Assembly: GCA_964519035.1 (NCBI GenBank)
Contig: CAZFKZ010000030.1
Location: 1-24,498, forward strand
Length of the DNA stretch: 24,498 bases
DNA from: CAJJBL01 sp964519035
GTDB taxonomy: Bacteria > Pseudomonadota > Alphaproteobacteria > Puniceispirillales > Marisalimonadaceae
Direction: 5' to 3'
Part shown: piece by piece, positions 16,692 through 23,593 of the stretch
How positions within the stretch are numbered: the first letter of the stretch is position 1
How the letters are laid out: every line of letters starts with the position of its first letter
Program-made: the position numbers and the translations under genes
The notes under the pieces: generated by a model
What the model was told of the DNA's origin: nothing
The model's input: the letters and a program-made list of their open reading frames with translations, nothing else
Database searches by the model: none

Positions 16692-18611
16692 TTAAGAAGC
16701 GTCTTTTTTATCTTCATTATCTTTAACTTCTTCAAAATCTGCATCGACAACGTCTTCTTTATTTTCGTTGCTAGTTTCTGAATTTTGTTCACTACCAGTA
16801 TTTTCTTCAGAATTAGCTTTGTAAGCAGCTTCACCAATTTTCATCATAACTGCAGATAAAGAAGCTGTTTTTTCCTTAATTAATGAAACATCTTCTCCTT
16901 CTAGAGCAGTTTTAACTTCTGATACAGATTGTTCAACTTCAGATTTAATATCTGGATCAGCTTTATCTCCTAGATCAGTTAAAGACTTTTCTGCACCATG
17001 CACCATTGATTCAGCTTGATTTCTAGCATCAATTGCTTCTCTCTTTACTTTGTCCGTTTCAGCATTATCTTCTGCTTCCTTAACCATTTTTTCAATCTCA
17101 TTATCGTCAAGACCACCAGAAGCTTGTATAGTTATATTATGAGCTTTTCCTGTAGCTTTATCTTGAGCACTTACATTAACAATACCGTTAGCGTCAATAT
17201 CAAAAGCCACCTCAATTTGTGGGATACCTCTTGCTGCTGGAGCTATACCTTCGAGATTAAACTCTCCTAAAGATTTATTATCTGAAGCTAATTCTCTTTC
17301 ACCTTGTGAAACACGAATCGTGACAGCAGATTGATTGTCTTCAGCCGTAGAAAATATTTGTGATTTCTTTGAAGGAATAGTCGTATTCCTATCTATTAAC
17401 CTAGTAAAAACACCACCTAGGGTTTCTATACCTAATGATAAAGGTGTAACATCTAAAAGAAGAACATCCTTAACGTCGCCCATCAAGACGCCACCTTGAA
17501 TAGCGGCCCCAGAAGCAACCACTTCATCAGGGTTAACACCTCTATGAGGCTCAGTTTTAAAGAATGATGAAACTGCTTCAATGATTTTTGGCATTCTAGT
17601 CATACCACCAACTAAAATTACTTCATCAATATCACTTGCGCTTACGCCAGCGTCTTTTAGTGCTGCTTTACATGGCTCTATACTTTGACTAATTAAATCA
17701 TCAACCATTGCTTCATATTGTGACCTAGACATTTTAACATTAAGATGTTTTGGACCACTTGCATCAGCTGTTATAAATGGAAGATTTATGTCAGTCTGAG
17801 CTGCACTAGAAAGTTCAATTTTAGCCTTCTCTGCTGCCTCTTTCATTCTTTGAAGAGCAAGTTTATCTGTTCTTAAATCAATACCATTCTCTTTTTTAAA
17901 TTGATCCGCTATAAAATCTATAATTCTTTGGTCAAAATCTTCACCACCAAGAAATGTATCTCCATTAGTTGATTTAACTTCAAAAACACCGTCACCCACT
18001 TCAAGGATAGAAACATCAAATGTTCCACCTCCTAAATCATAAACAACTATGGTTCCACTTTCTTTCTTATCTAACCCATAAGCCAAAGCTGCAGCAGTAG
18101 GTTCATTTATTATCCTTAAAACTTCTAACCCAGCTATTTTACCTGCATCTTTAGTTGCTTGTCTTTGCGCATCATTAAAATAAGCTGGTACAGTTATTAC
18201 AGCTTTTTCTACAGTTTCACCCAAATATGCTTCAGCATCTTCTTTTAATTTTCTTAGAATAAAACTAGAGACTTCTGAAGGCGCATATTCTTGACCATTT
18301 GCTTCTACCCAAGCATCACCATTTTTTGCAGGAACAATTTTATAAGGAACTAGTTTAGAAAATTTATCTGCGTATTTATCATCATGCCTTCTACCTATTA
18401 ACCTTTTAATAGCATATAAAGTATTTTCTGGATTTGTTACTGCCTGTCTTTTAGCTGGTTGACCAACCAGTCTTTCATCATCATTTATTCCAACCATTGA
18501 TGGAGTTGTCCTTGCTCCCTCACTATTTTCAATAATTTTTGGTGATTTTCCATCCATAACAGCTACACATGAATTAGTTGTACCTAAATCAATACCAATA
18601 ACTTTTGCCAT
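16692..18611 (-). CDS. dnaK: Chaperone protein DnaK (Hsp70)
   Basis: 639 residues, standard length. ATP-driven folding chaperone. The nucleotide-binding domain (1-380) has 'IGIDLGTTNSCVAV' at 5-18, 'VPAYFNDAQRQATKDAG' at 141-157, 'DLGGGTFDVSI' at 192-202 and 'VGGMTRMP' at 334-341. The interdomain linker is 'DVLLLDVTP' at 382-390. The substrate domain and helical lid follow, ending in an acidic tail with 'VVDADFEEVKD'. The ATG has a strong GGGAG (18620-18624, minus strand) 8 bases upstream. A near-consensus sigma-32 promoter lies in the 111-bp gap to grpE, so dnaK is expected to be heat-inducible on its own. Confidence 0.99.
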   Translation of the reverse strand: MAKVIGIDLGTTNSCVAVMDGKSPKIIENSEGARTTPSMVGINDDERLVGQPAKRQAVTNPENTLYAIKRLIGRRHDDKYADKFSKLVPYKIVPAKNGDAWVEANGQEYAPSEVSSFILRKLKEDAEAYLGETVEKAVITVPAYFNDAQRQATKDAGKIAGLEVLRIINEPTAAALAYGLDKKESGTIVVYDLGGGTFDVSILEVGDGVFEVKSTNGDTFLGGEDFDQRIIDFIADQFKKENGIDLRTDKLALQRMKEAAEKAKIELSSAAQTDINLPFITADASGPKHLNVKMSRSQYEAMVDDLISQSIEPCKAALKDAGVSASDIDEVILVGGMTRMPKIIEAVSSFFKTEPHRGVNPDEVVASGAAIQGGVLMGDVKDVLLLDVTPLSLGIETLGGVFTRLIDRNTTIPSKKSQIFSTAEDNQSAVTIRVSQGERELASDNKSLGEFNLEGIAPAARGIPQIEVAFDIDANGIVNVSAQDKATGKAHNITIQASGGLDDNEIEKMVKEAEDNAETDKVKREAIDARNQAESMVHGAEKSLTDLGDKADPDIKSEVEQSVSEVKTALEGEDVSLIKEKTASLSAVMMKIGEAAYKANSEENTGSEQNSETSNENKEDVVDADFEEVKDNEDKKDAS

Positions 18612-18676
18612 TAATTTTACTCCCGTGATTTAATTAAAATTTTCAAGTAAATATATTTTTATATTTAACTAACTTT

Positions 18677-18704
18677 ATATGGGTTAAATTGTTGAAAAAA
18701 CAAG
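18677..18704 (-). promoter_or_regulatory. Sigma-32 (RpoH) heat-shock promoter for dnaK-dnaJ
   Basis: On the minus strand, CTTG (plus-strand CAAG 18701-18704) is followed after 17 bases by CCCATAT (plus-strand ATATGGG 18677-18683). The E. coli sigma-32 pattern is CTTGAAA, 13-15 bases, CCCATNT; counted the same way this is CTTGTTT, 14 bases, CCCATAT. The spacing and the whole -10 fit. Transcription would start near 18669, giving a leader of about 58 bases with the GGGAG ribosome site. The site is in the only gap of the grpE-dnaK-dnaJ cluster large enough for a promoter. Confidence 0.75.
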
Positions 18705-18722
18705 ATTAAAAATAAAAATTAT

Positions 18723-19364
18723 TTATTTTTTATCATTGTCTTTATCATCAGCTTGTTCAATTTTTTTTGATATTCCAACCATTGCAGGTCTCACTAATCT
18801 TTCATATAACAAATATCCATTTTGAGAGACCTCTACGACAACACCTGGTTCACTATTATTAGTAGGGACTTCAAACATAGCTTGATGAAAATTATAGTCA
18901 AACTTCTCACCTAAAGGAGATATTTGTTTAATATTATGTCTCTCAAGAGTAGTTACTATTTCTTTTTCAACAATTTCTAATCCAAGTATTAGGTTTGTAA
19001 TTGGCTCAGGTAGATCATTTTTATCATCCGGAACAGAATCGAGCGCCCTTTTTAAGTTATCAACTGAAGAAACTAAATCTCTTACAAATGAAATATGGCT
19101 ATATTTTTTAGCTTGCTCTACTTCTTTCAAAGTTCTTTTTCTTATGTTTTCACTTTCTGCCATAGTCCTTAGCAACTGATCTTTCAAATCAGAAATTTGA
19201 GCATTTAATGAAATTTTTTCTTCATCAAGGTTAAACTTTTCAGTTAAATCTTCCTGATTATCTAATCCTTCATCTTGTTCATTTTCTTCATCATATTCAT
19301 TTACTTCTTTTTCAACAATTTCCTCTTCATCTGTTGAATTTGAAGGTTCATTTTTATCAGACAA
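18723..19364 (-). CDS. grpE: Nucleotide exchange factor GrpE
   Basis: 213 residues. GrpE releases ADP from DnaK as a dimer. The N-terminal ~45 residues are very acidic and disordered-looking; a long helix/coiled coil follows at about 45-100 ('LKDQLLRTMAESENIRKRT'). The C-terminal beta domain has the family signature 'FHQAMFEVPT' and 'VVVEVSQNGYLLYERLVRPAMVGI' (spanning about 175-200). The start is a TTG at 19362-19364, well supported by AGGAG (19371-19375, minus strand) 6 bases upstream. It precedes dnaK by 111 bp and is divergent from rph; the hrcA gene often found here is absent. Confidence 0.97.
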   Translation of the reverse strand: MSDKNEPSNSTDEEEIVEKEVNEYDEENEQDEGLDNQEDLTEKFNLDEEKISLNAQISDLKDQLLRTMAESENIRKRTLKEVEQAKKYSHISFVRDLVSSVDNLKRALDSVPDDKNDLPEPITNLILGLEIVEKEIVTTLERHNIKQISPLGEKFDYNFHQAMFEVPTNNSEPGVVVEVSQNGYLLYERLVRPAMVGISKKIEQADDKDNDKK

Positions 19365-19370
19365 TTAGTT

Positions 19371-19375
19371 CTCCT
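19371..19375 (-). promoter_or_regulatory. Shine-Dalgarno that fixes the grpE TTG start
   Basis: AGGAG on the minus strand, 6 bases from the TTG. No ATG or GTG lies at a suitable distance, so TTG is the start. Confidence 0.8.
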
Positions 19376-19405
19376 AAAGTAAATATGTTTGGGTCAGAAG
19401 TAATT

Positions 19406-19433
19406 ATTATATAATCTATTTGCAAGAGGTTAA
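19406..19433 (-). promoter_or_regulatory. Candidate grpE promoter with a symmetric -10 shared with rph
   Basis: Minus strand: TTAACC (19428-19433 read in reverse, 4/6 to the sigma-70 -35), 16 bases, TATAAT (19406-19411). The predicted start is near 19399, leaving a leader of about 35 bases to the TTG. The -10 lies in a perfect 10-bp palindrome, ATTATATAAT (19406-19415), so TATAAT is also read on the plus strand at 19410-19415. On that side a TTGGGT at 19389-19394 is only 15 bases away, a weak -35. The region could therefore fire in both directions, toward grpE and toward rph. Confidence 0.4.
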
Positions 19434-19517
19434 CTATTTAAAAATATAAAATTAGAAATTTTAGAAATTTTCAGCTAATAGTTAATAAATTTATTTTAAT
19501 ATAATGTGGGTACAATT

Positions 19518-20243
19518 ATGTCATCAAGACCGTCAAAAAGAAAAAATAACGAATTAAGAAATATAGAACTCTTTACGAAAGTTTCTCCTTATGCTGAGGG
19601 ATCGTGTATGGCTAAATTTGGTAATACACATGTTATGTGCACTGCCTCAGTGGACACAAAATTACCTCCATGGTTAAGAAACTCAGGTAAAGGATGGATT
19701 ACAGCGGAATATGGCATGCTTCCTAGATCAACACATTCAAGAATGGATAGAGAAGTTTCTAAAGGTAAAGCCTCTGGACGAACTCATGAAATTCAAAGAC
19801 TAATAGGAAGATCTTTAAGGTCAGTTGTAGATTTAAAAAAGTTGAGTGACATTCAAATCAAAATTGATTGCGATGTAATCCAGGCTGATGGGGGTACTAG
19901 AACTACAGCAATAACTGGAGCTTGGGTAGCTTTATATGAAGCTATTAATTTCCTTTTAAAAACTGGAAAAATTAATGAAAACCCTATATCAGACCAAGTT
20001 GCAGCTATCTCCTGTGGAATTAGAGAAAATGAAGAAATACTTGATCTTGACTACGAAGAAGACTCAGATGCTGAAACAGACGGTAACTTTGTATTAACTG
20101 AACAAAATGGAATAGTAGAAATACAAGCTACAGCTGAAAAAAATCCTTTTAATAAACAACAATTTCTTAATCTTTTAGATTTAGCTGAAATAGGAACAAA
20201 AAAAATTTTTAAAATTCAAAGAACTGCTTTGGGATTAGAATGA
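19518..20243 (+). CDS. rph: Ribonuclease PH
   Basis: 241 residues from the ATG at 19518. An in-frame GTG at 19506 would add four residues (M-G-T-I) that the family lacks, so I prefer the ATG ('MSSRPSKRKNNELR'). The upstream GGG at 19508-19510 is a weak ribosome site. RNase PH trims tRNA 3' ends using phosphate. Blocks seen: 'AEGSCMAKFGNTHVMCTASV' early on, 'GRTHEIQRLIGRSLRSVVD' with the phosphate-binding arginine region, 'DCDVIQADGGTRTTAITGA', and 'LDLDYEEDSDAETDGNFV' with the conserved metal-binding aspartates. First gene of an rph-rdgB-hemW operon; the gap to rdgB is 6 bp. Confidence 0.97.
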   Translation: MSSRPSKRKNNELRNIELFTKVSPYAEGSCMAKFGNTHVMCTASVDTKLPPWLRNSGKGWITAEYGMLPRSTHSRMDREVSKGKASGRTHEIQRLIGRSLRSVVDLKKLSDIQIKIDCDVIQADGGTRTTAITGAWVALYEAINFLLKTGKINENPISDQVAAISCGIRENEEILDLDYEEDSDAETDGNFVLTEQNGIVEIQATAEKNPFNKQQFLNLLDLAEIGTKKIFKIQRTALGLE

Positions 20244-20249
20244 AAGAAA

Positions 20250-20867
20250 ATGAATTCTAGAAACTTTAAAGATAAAAAATTAGTCATTGCAAGTCATAAT
20301 ACTGGAAAAATTAAAGAGATAAAAATTTTATTAGAACCATTAAATATAGATATTATTTCGGCTAAAGATCTTAAAATCACAGAACCCGAAGAAAACGGCT
20401 CTTCATTTGAAGAAAATGCACTCATAAAATCTAGTTTTGTATCAAGATTAACTGGTTTACCATGCATATCTGACGATAGCGGTATATGTTTCAGAGATCT
20501 TAATGATGAACCTGGTATATATTCAGCAAGATGGGCTGGCAAAGAAAAAAATTTCGAAAATGCAATGTTTAAAATAAATAATGCTCTTACCAATATTATT
20601 GAACCTACTTTTAAATGCTATTTTGTATGTTCTCTGTCTTTATGTTGGCCAGACGAATATGATGTAACAGTTACAGGCCAAGTAAACGGAAAGTTCACTT
20701 GGCCTCCAAGAGGTGTTAATGGTTTTGGTTATGATCCTATTTTTACTGCTACTGGTTTTGATAAAACGTTTGGTGAATTAGACCCTACCTTCAAACATAG
20801 TATTAGCCATAGATCAATAGCATTTAAAAAATTAACAGATATTTGTTTCCCAAGTTTAAAAAATTGA
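20250..20867 (+). CDS. rdgB: dITP/XTP pyrophosphatase (RdgB/HAM1)
   Basis: 205 residues, standard length. It hydrolyses non-canonical purine triphosphates (dITP, XTP) to monophosphates, keeping them out of DNA and RNA. Motifs: 'ASHNTGKIKEI' near the N-terminus (the S-H-N-x-G-K triphosphate site), 'ENALIKSSF', 'CISDDSGICF' with the catalytic aspartates, 'PGIYSARWAG', and 'GVNGFGYDPIF' with 'SHRSIAFKKL' close to the C-terminus. The ATG lies 6 bp after the rph stop. Its TGA overlaps the preferred hemW TTG by 4 bases (TTGA), which suggests coupled translation. Confidence 0.97.
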   Translation: MNSRNFKDKKLVIASHNTGKIKEIKILLEPLNIDIISAKDLKITEPEENGSSFEENALIKSSFVSRLTGLPCISDDSGICFRDLNDEPGIYSARWAGKEKNFENAMFKINNALTNIIEPTFKCYFVCSLSLCWPDEYDVTVTGQVNGKFTWPPRGVNGFGYDPIFTATGFDKTFGELDPTFKHSISHRSIAFKKLTDICFPSLKN

Positions 20868-22033
20868 ATGCATTAAAACAAATAGGATTAAGCCTATATA
20901 TTCATTGGCCTTACTGCGAGTCTAAATGCCCTTATTGTGACTTTAACTCCCATAAAATAGAATCTATTGATGAAAATCAATGGATAAAATCTTATAAAAA
21001 CCAATTATACAAGATGAGGGATGTTTTATTAAAATATGAAGTAGGATTTGATAGACTTGATACAATTTTTTTTGGCGGTGGGACTCCATCTTTAATGCCT
21101 TTAAGGATTATTGAAGAAATATTAAATACAGCACATAAAATTTTTAAATTTGATAAAGAAATAGAAATAACCCTAGAAGCTAATCCTGGATCTTCAGAAA
21201 GGGAAAAATTTAAAGATCTGAATGACTTAGGTATAAACAGGTTATCTCTTGGAGTTCAATCTTTGAATGATAAAAATTTATCTTTTCTTGGACGAAAACA
21301 TAACTATAAAGATGCAACTTTGGCTTTAGAAATAGCTATCAAAACTTTCAATAATATTTCTGTTGATTTAATTTATGGATTAGCTGATCAAACTATAAAT
21401 GAATGGAACCTTGAATTAGAATCATTTTTAAATACTTTTGATATTAATCATCTATCTGTTTATCAATTGACAATTGAAGAGGGAACAAGATTTTATACAG
21501 ATTTTAAGAAAGGAATTTTAAAAACTATTAGTGATAATCTTTCAGCTGATTATTATGAACTAACAGACAATATCCTTAACAACAATAATTATTCAAAATA
21601 TGAAGTATCTAATCATTCAAAAAAAGGATTTCAAAGTAAACATAATTTAAATTACTGGCATTCTGGAAATTGGATTGGAATTGGTCCTGGAGCATTTAGT
21701 CGGTTATGGTCATCAAATCAAATTAATAAAAGATTTGAAATTGAGAACTATAAGAGCCCTAAAACATGGTTATTAAAAAATTTAAAAAACTCACAGTTTA
21801 AAAATTTAAACTTTATAGATAATAATGAAACTAATATAGATTTATTGATTATGGGGTTGAGACTAGTCAAAGGTATACAAATCAATAATCTCTTGGATAA
21901 AAGTATTACTAATAATAATAAAATATTAGAGTTAAAGGATAATAAGATAATTAATATAAATAATGGAATTATAAAAGTTAATAAACAACACTTGATAAAA
22001 TTAAATGGGATTCTTAAGCATCTAATTTATTAG
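20864..22033 (+). CDS. hemW: Radical SAM heme chaperone HemW
   Basis: 389 residues from the TTG at 20864, which overlaps the rdgB stop in a TTGA arrangement and gives 'MNALKQIGLSLYIHWPYC', a normal family start. An alternative TTG at 20843 would add seven residues inside rdgB; neither has a clear Shine-Dalgarno. The radical SAM cluster motif C-x3-C-x2-C is at 18-25 (C18, C22, C25), followed by 'FFGGGTPSLM' and 'ISVDLIYGL'. The C-x3-C-x2-C spacing with 'HWPYC', and no CxxxCxxC-C extension, favours HemW over the coproporphyrinogen oxidase HemN. HemW inserts heme into respiratory enzymes. The C-terminal ~80 residues are Asn/Ile/Lys-rich and divergent. It converges on the LppC-like gene with an 8-bp gap. 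Confidence 0.93.
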   Translation: MNALKQIGLSLYIHWPYCESKCPYCDFNSHKIESIDENQWIKSYKNQLYKMRDVLLKYEVGFDRLDTIFFGGGTPSLMPLRIIEEILNTAHKIFKFDKEIEITLEANPGSSEREKFKDLNDLGINRLSLGVQSLNDKNLSFLGRKHNYKDATLALEIAIKTFNNISVDLIYGLADQTINEWNLELESFLNTFDINHLSVYQLTIEEGTRFYTDFKKGILKTISDNLSADYYELTDNILNNNNYSKYEVSNHSKKGFQSKHNLNYWHSGNWIGIGPGAFSRLWSSNQINKRFEIENYKSPKTWLLKNLKNSQFKNLNFIDNNETNIDLLIMGLRLVKGIQINNLLDKSITNNNKILELKDNKIININNGIIKVNKQHLIKLNGILKHLIY

Positions 22034-22041
22034 ATTATTAT

Positions 22042-23559
22042 TTAACTTAAACATCCTTTTACTTTCTTGATTTTTCCCAATTTTTCAATCTCCATTACAG
22101 ATATTGACTTTTTTACAAAACCATTTTCTTTAAATTTAAATCCTGTTACTAAACCTTCTATTCCTTTTAAATATTCATTAATTGATTTTTTTTGTTTTAA
22201 AAAATTAATTGCTAAAATACCTGAATCAAATGAAATTCTAGAAAAATAATCATCCTCGTTATTCCATGTCTTTTTCCATAAAATATTTAGATCCTTTCTA
22301 TTTTTGTTTAATATTATTGGGAACCATGATCTTTCTAAAGATGGTTCATTTTTGATTTCATTAATATTGAATTTTTCAGTTCCTAAAATTTGAACTTTTG
22401 ATGAATCTACATCATAATATGCTAGAAGAGGCGAAATCTCTAATATAAAATTTTTGTTTCCACTGATAAAAATCGCATCAAATTTAGAAAAATTACCAAT
22501 TTTATTTTTAGAATTATACGCTAAAAATCTTTTTAAAATTGATGCTAAATTTGGCTTATTACTCATTTCAAAAGTAGAAAGAATTAGTTTTTGTAAAGAG
22601 GTATTTTTTTTAGAATTTATTATAGTGGATGATCTATCCAAAATAACTTTCCCATATAAATCGTCAGGAACTATTACACCAAAATTCTTATAGTTCTTTG
22701 ATAAAGCACAAGAAAGAACGCTATCAACTTGTTCTTCAGGGGAAAACCCAAGTGACCAAACGTTTTTTTCTATTATACCAATATTATTAGTAAAAGCGAA
22801 CATTGGTATTGATTTTTCTATTATATATGGTTTTATTTTTCTAGCAGACGAAGCTGTAAAAGGTCCTAATATTAATTTAGGTTTAATTTCTTTTACTATT
22901 TTTTTAATTTCTTCTATAGAAAATGATGTGCCTGTATCAAAGTAAATAGTTTTTATCTCATTCGATCCAAAATTTAATACACTTAAGTCTATCCCTTCTC
23001 TTATTTTTTTTCCAAATTTTGAATAAGGGCCTGTAAATGGTAAAAAAACTAATATTTTTTTTGTATCAAAAACATTTAATTTTTCATCAAAATTTAGTGT
23101 GTAGTTAATAATATTTTTACTTTTATCATTTAGATCATCTGTTAAATTTAGATTTTTACTTTCTAAACTAGGGTTTTTTTTAAGCATTTTAAATACAGCA
23201 GTTAATGCTGTATTAGTTTTTTCATTAACTTTTTTATTAAAATCATCTCTTCCTTCAAGAAGTCTTTCATTACGAAATTCAAATATTACATCACTACTAT
23301 TTAAGTCATTTAACTTTAATGTATTCAGCGGATCTAAATTTTTCTTTATTACTTTAGTGTCAGTATTTAAATAATTGTTTTGGTAGACCTTCGAGATATT
23401 TTTTTTTATAATTGTGTTAAGAGATGTTTTTTTATTTTTTGATATAATATCTTGATTAATTAATCTAGTTTTTATGTTTTGAGTTGAATTACACGAACTT
23501 ACAAAAATCAAAAGAATTAGCAATAAGAAGAAATCATATTTTATTTTTAAACTAGTCAT
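22042..23559 (-). CDS. LppC/LpoA-like lipoprotein (penicillin-binding protein activator family)
   Basis: 505 residues. Lipoprotein signal: hydrophobic stretch 9-20 and lipobox V-S-S-C with C23. Residues ~24-165 are Lys/Asn-rich with no recognisable fold. From ~167 a type I periplasmic-binding-protein fold begins: 'ILVFLPFTGPYSKFGKKIREG' (spanning 169-189), 'KLILGPFTASSARKIKPYI', 'IPMFAFTNN', and 'WSLGFSPEEQVDSVLSCALS'. E. coli LpoA, with this fold, activates penicillin-binding protein 1A from the outer membrane; in alphaproteobacteria the family lies beside rsmI as here. The role is by family only. A TAGG lies about 5 bases before the ATG. Only 34 bp separate it from divergent rsmI. Confidence 0.87.
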   Translation of the reverse strand: MTSLKIKYDFFLLLILLIFVSSCNSTQNIKTRLINQDIISKNKKTSLNTIIKKNISKVYQNNYLNTDTKVIKKNLDPLNTLKLNDLNSSDVIFEFRNERLLEGRDDFNKKVNEKTNTALTAVFKMLKKNPSLESKNLNLTDDLNDKSKNIINYTLNFDEKLNVFDTKKILVFLPFTGPYSKFGKKIREGIDLSVLNFGSNEIKTIYFDTGTSFSIEEIKKIVKEIKPKLILGPFTASSARKIKPYIIEKSIPMFAFTNNIGIIEKNVWSLGFSPEEQVDSVLSCALSKNYKNFGVIVPDDLYGKVILDRSSTIINSKKNTSLQKLILSTFEMSNKPNLASILKRFLAYNSKNKIGNFSKFDAIFISGNKNFILEISPLLAYYDVDSSKVQILGTEKFNINEIKNEPSLERSWFPIILNKNRKDLNILWKKTWNNEDDYFSRISFDSGILAINFLKQKKSINEYLKGIEGLVTGFKFKENGFVKKSISVMEIEKLGKIKKVKGCLS

Positions 23560-23582
23560 AAAAACCTACTTTATTTTATATT

Positions 23583-23586
23583 AAGG
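23583..23586 (+). promoter_or_regulatory. Shine-Dalgarno supporting the rsmI TTG start
   Basis: AAGG ends 7 bases before the TTG at 23594. No ATG or GTG in frame lies near enough to the start of the conserved domain. The 34-bp divergent gap leaves little room for two promoters, so those of rsmI or the LppC-like gene probably reach into the neighbouring coding sequence. Confidence 0.5.
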
Positions 23587-23593
23587 TATTATA

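Noticed and set aside
19399..19426. CTTG on the minus strand upstream of grpE as a sigma-32 -35
   Set aside because: At the required spacing the -10 position reads AATTACT, which does not resemble CCCATNT; the nearby TATAAT suits sigma-70 better.
19506..19517. GTG at 19506 as the rph start
   Set aside because: Adds four residues the family lacks and has no Shine-Dalgarno; the ATG at 19518 is better.
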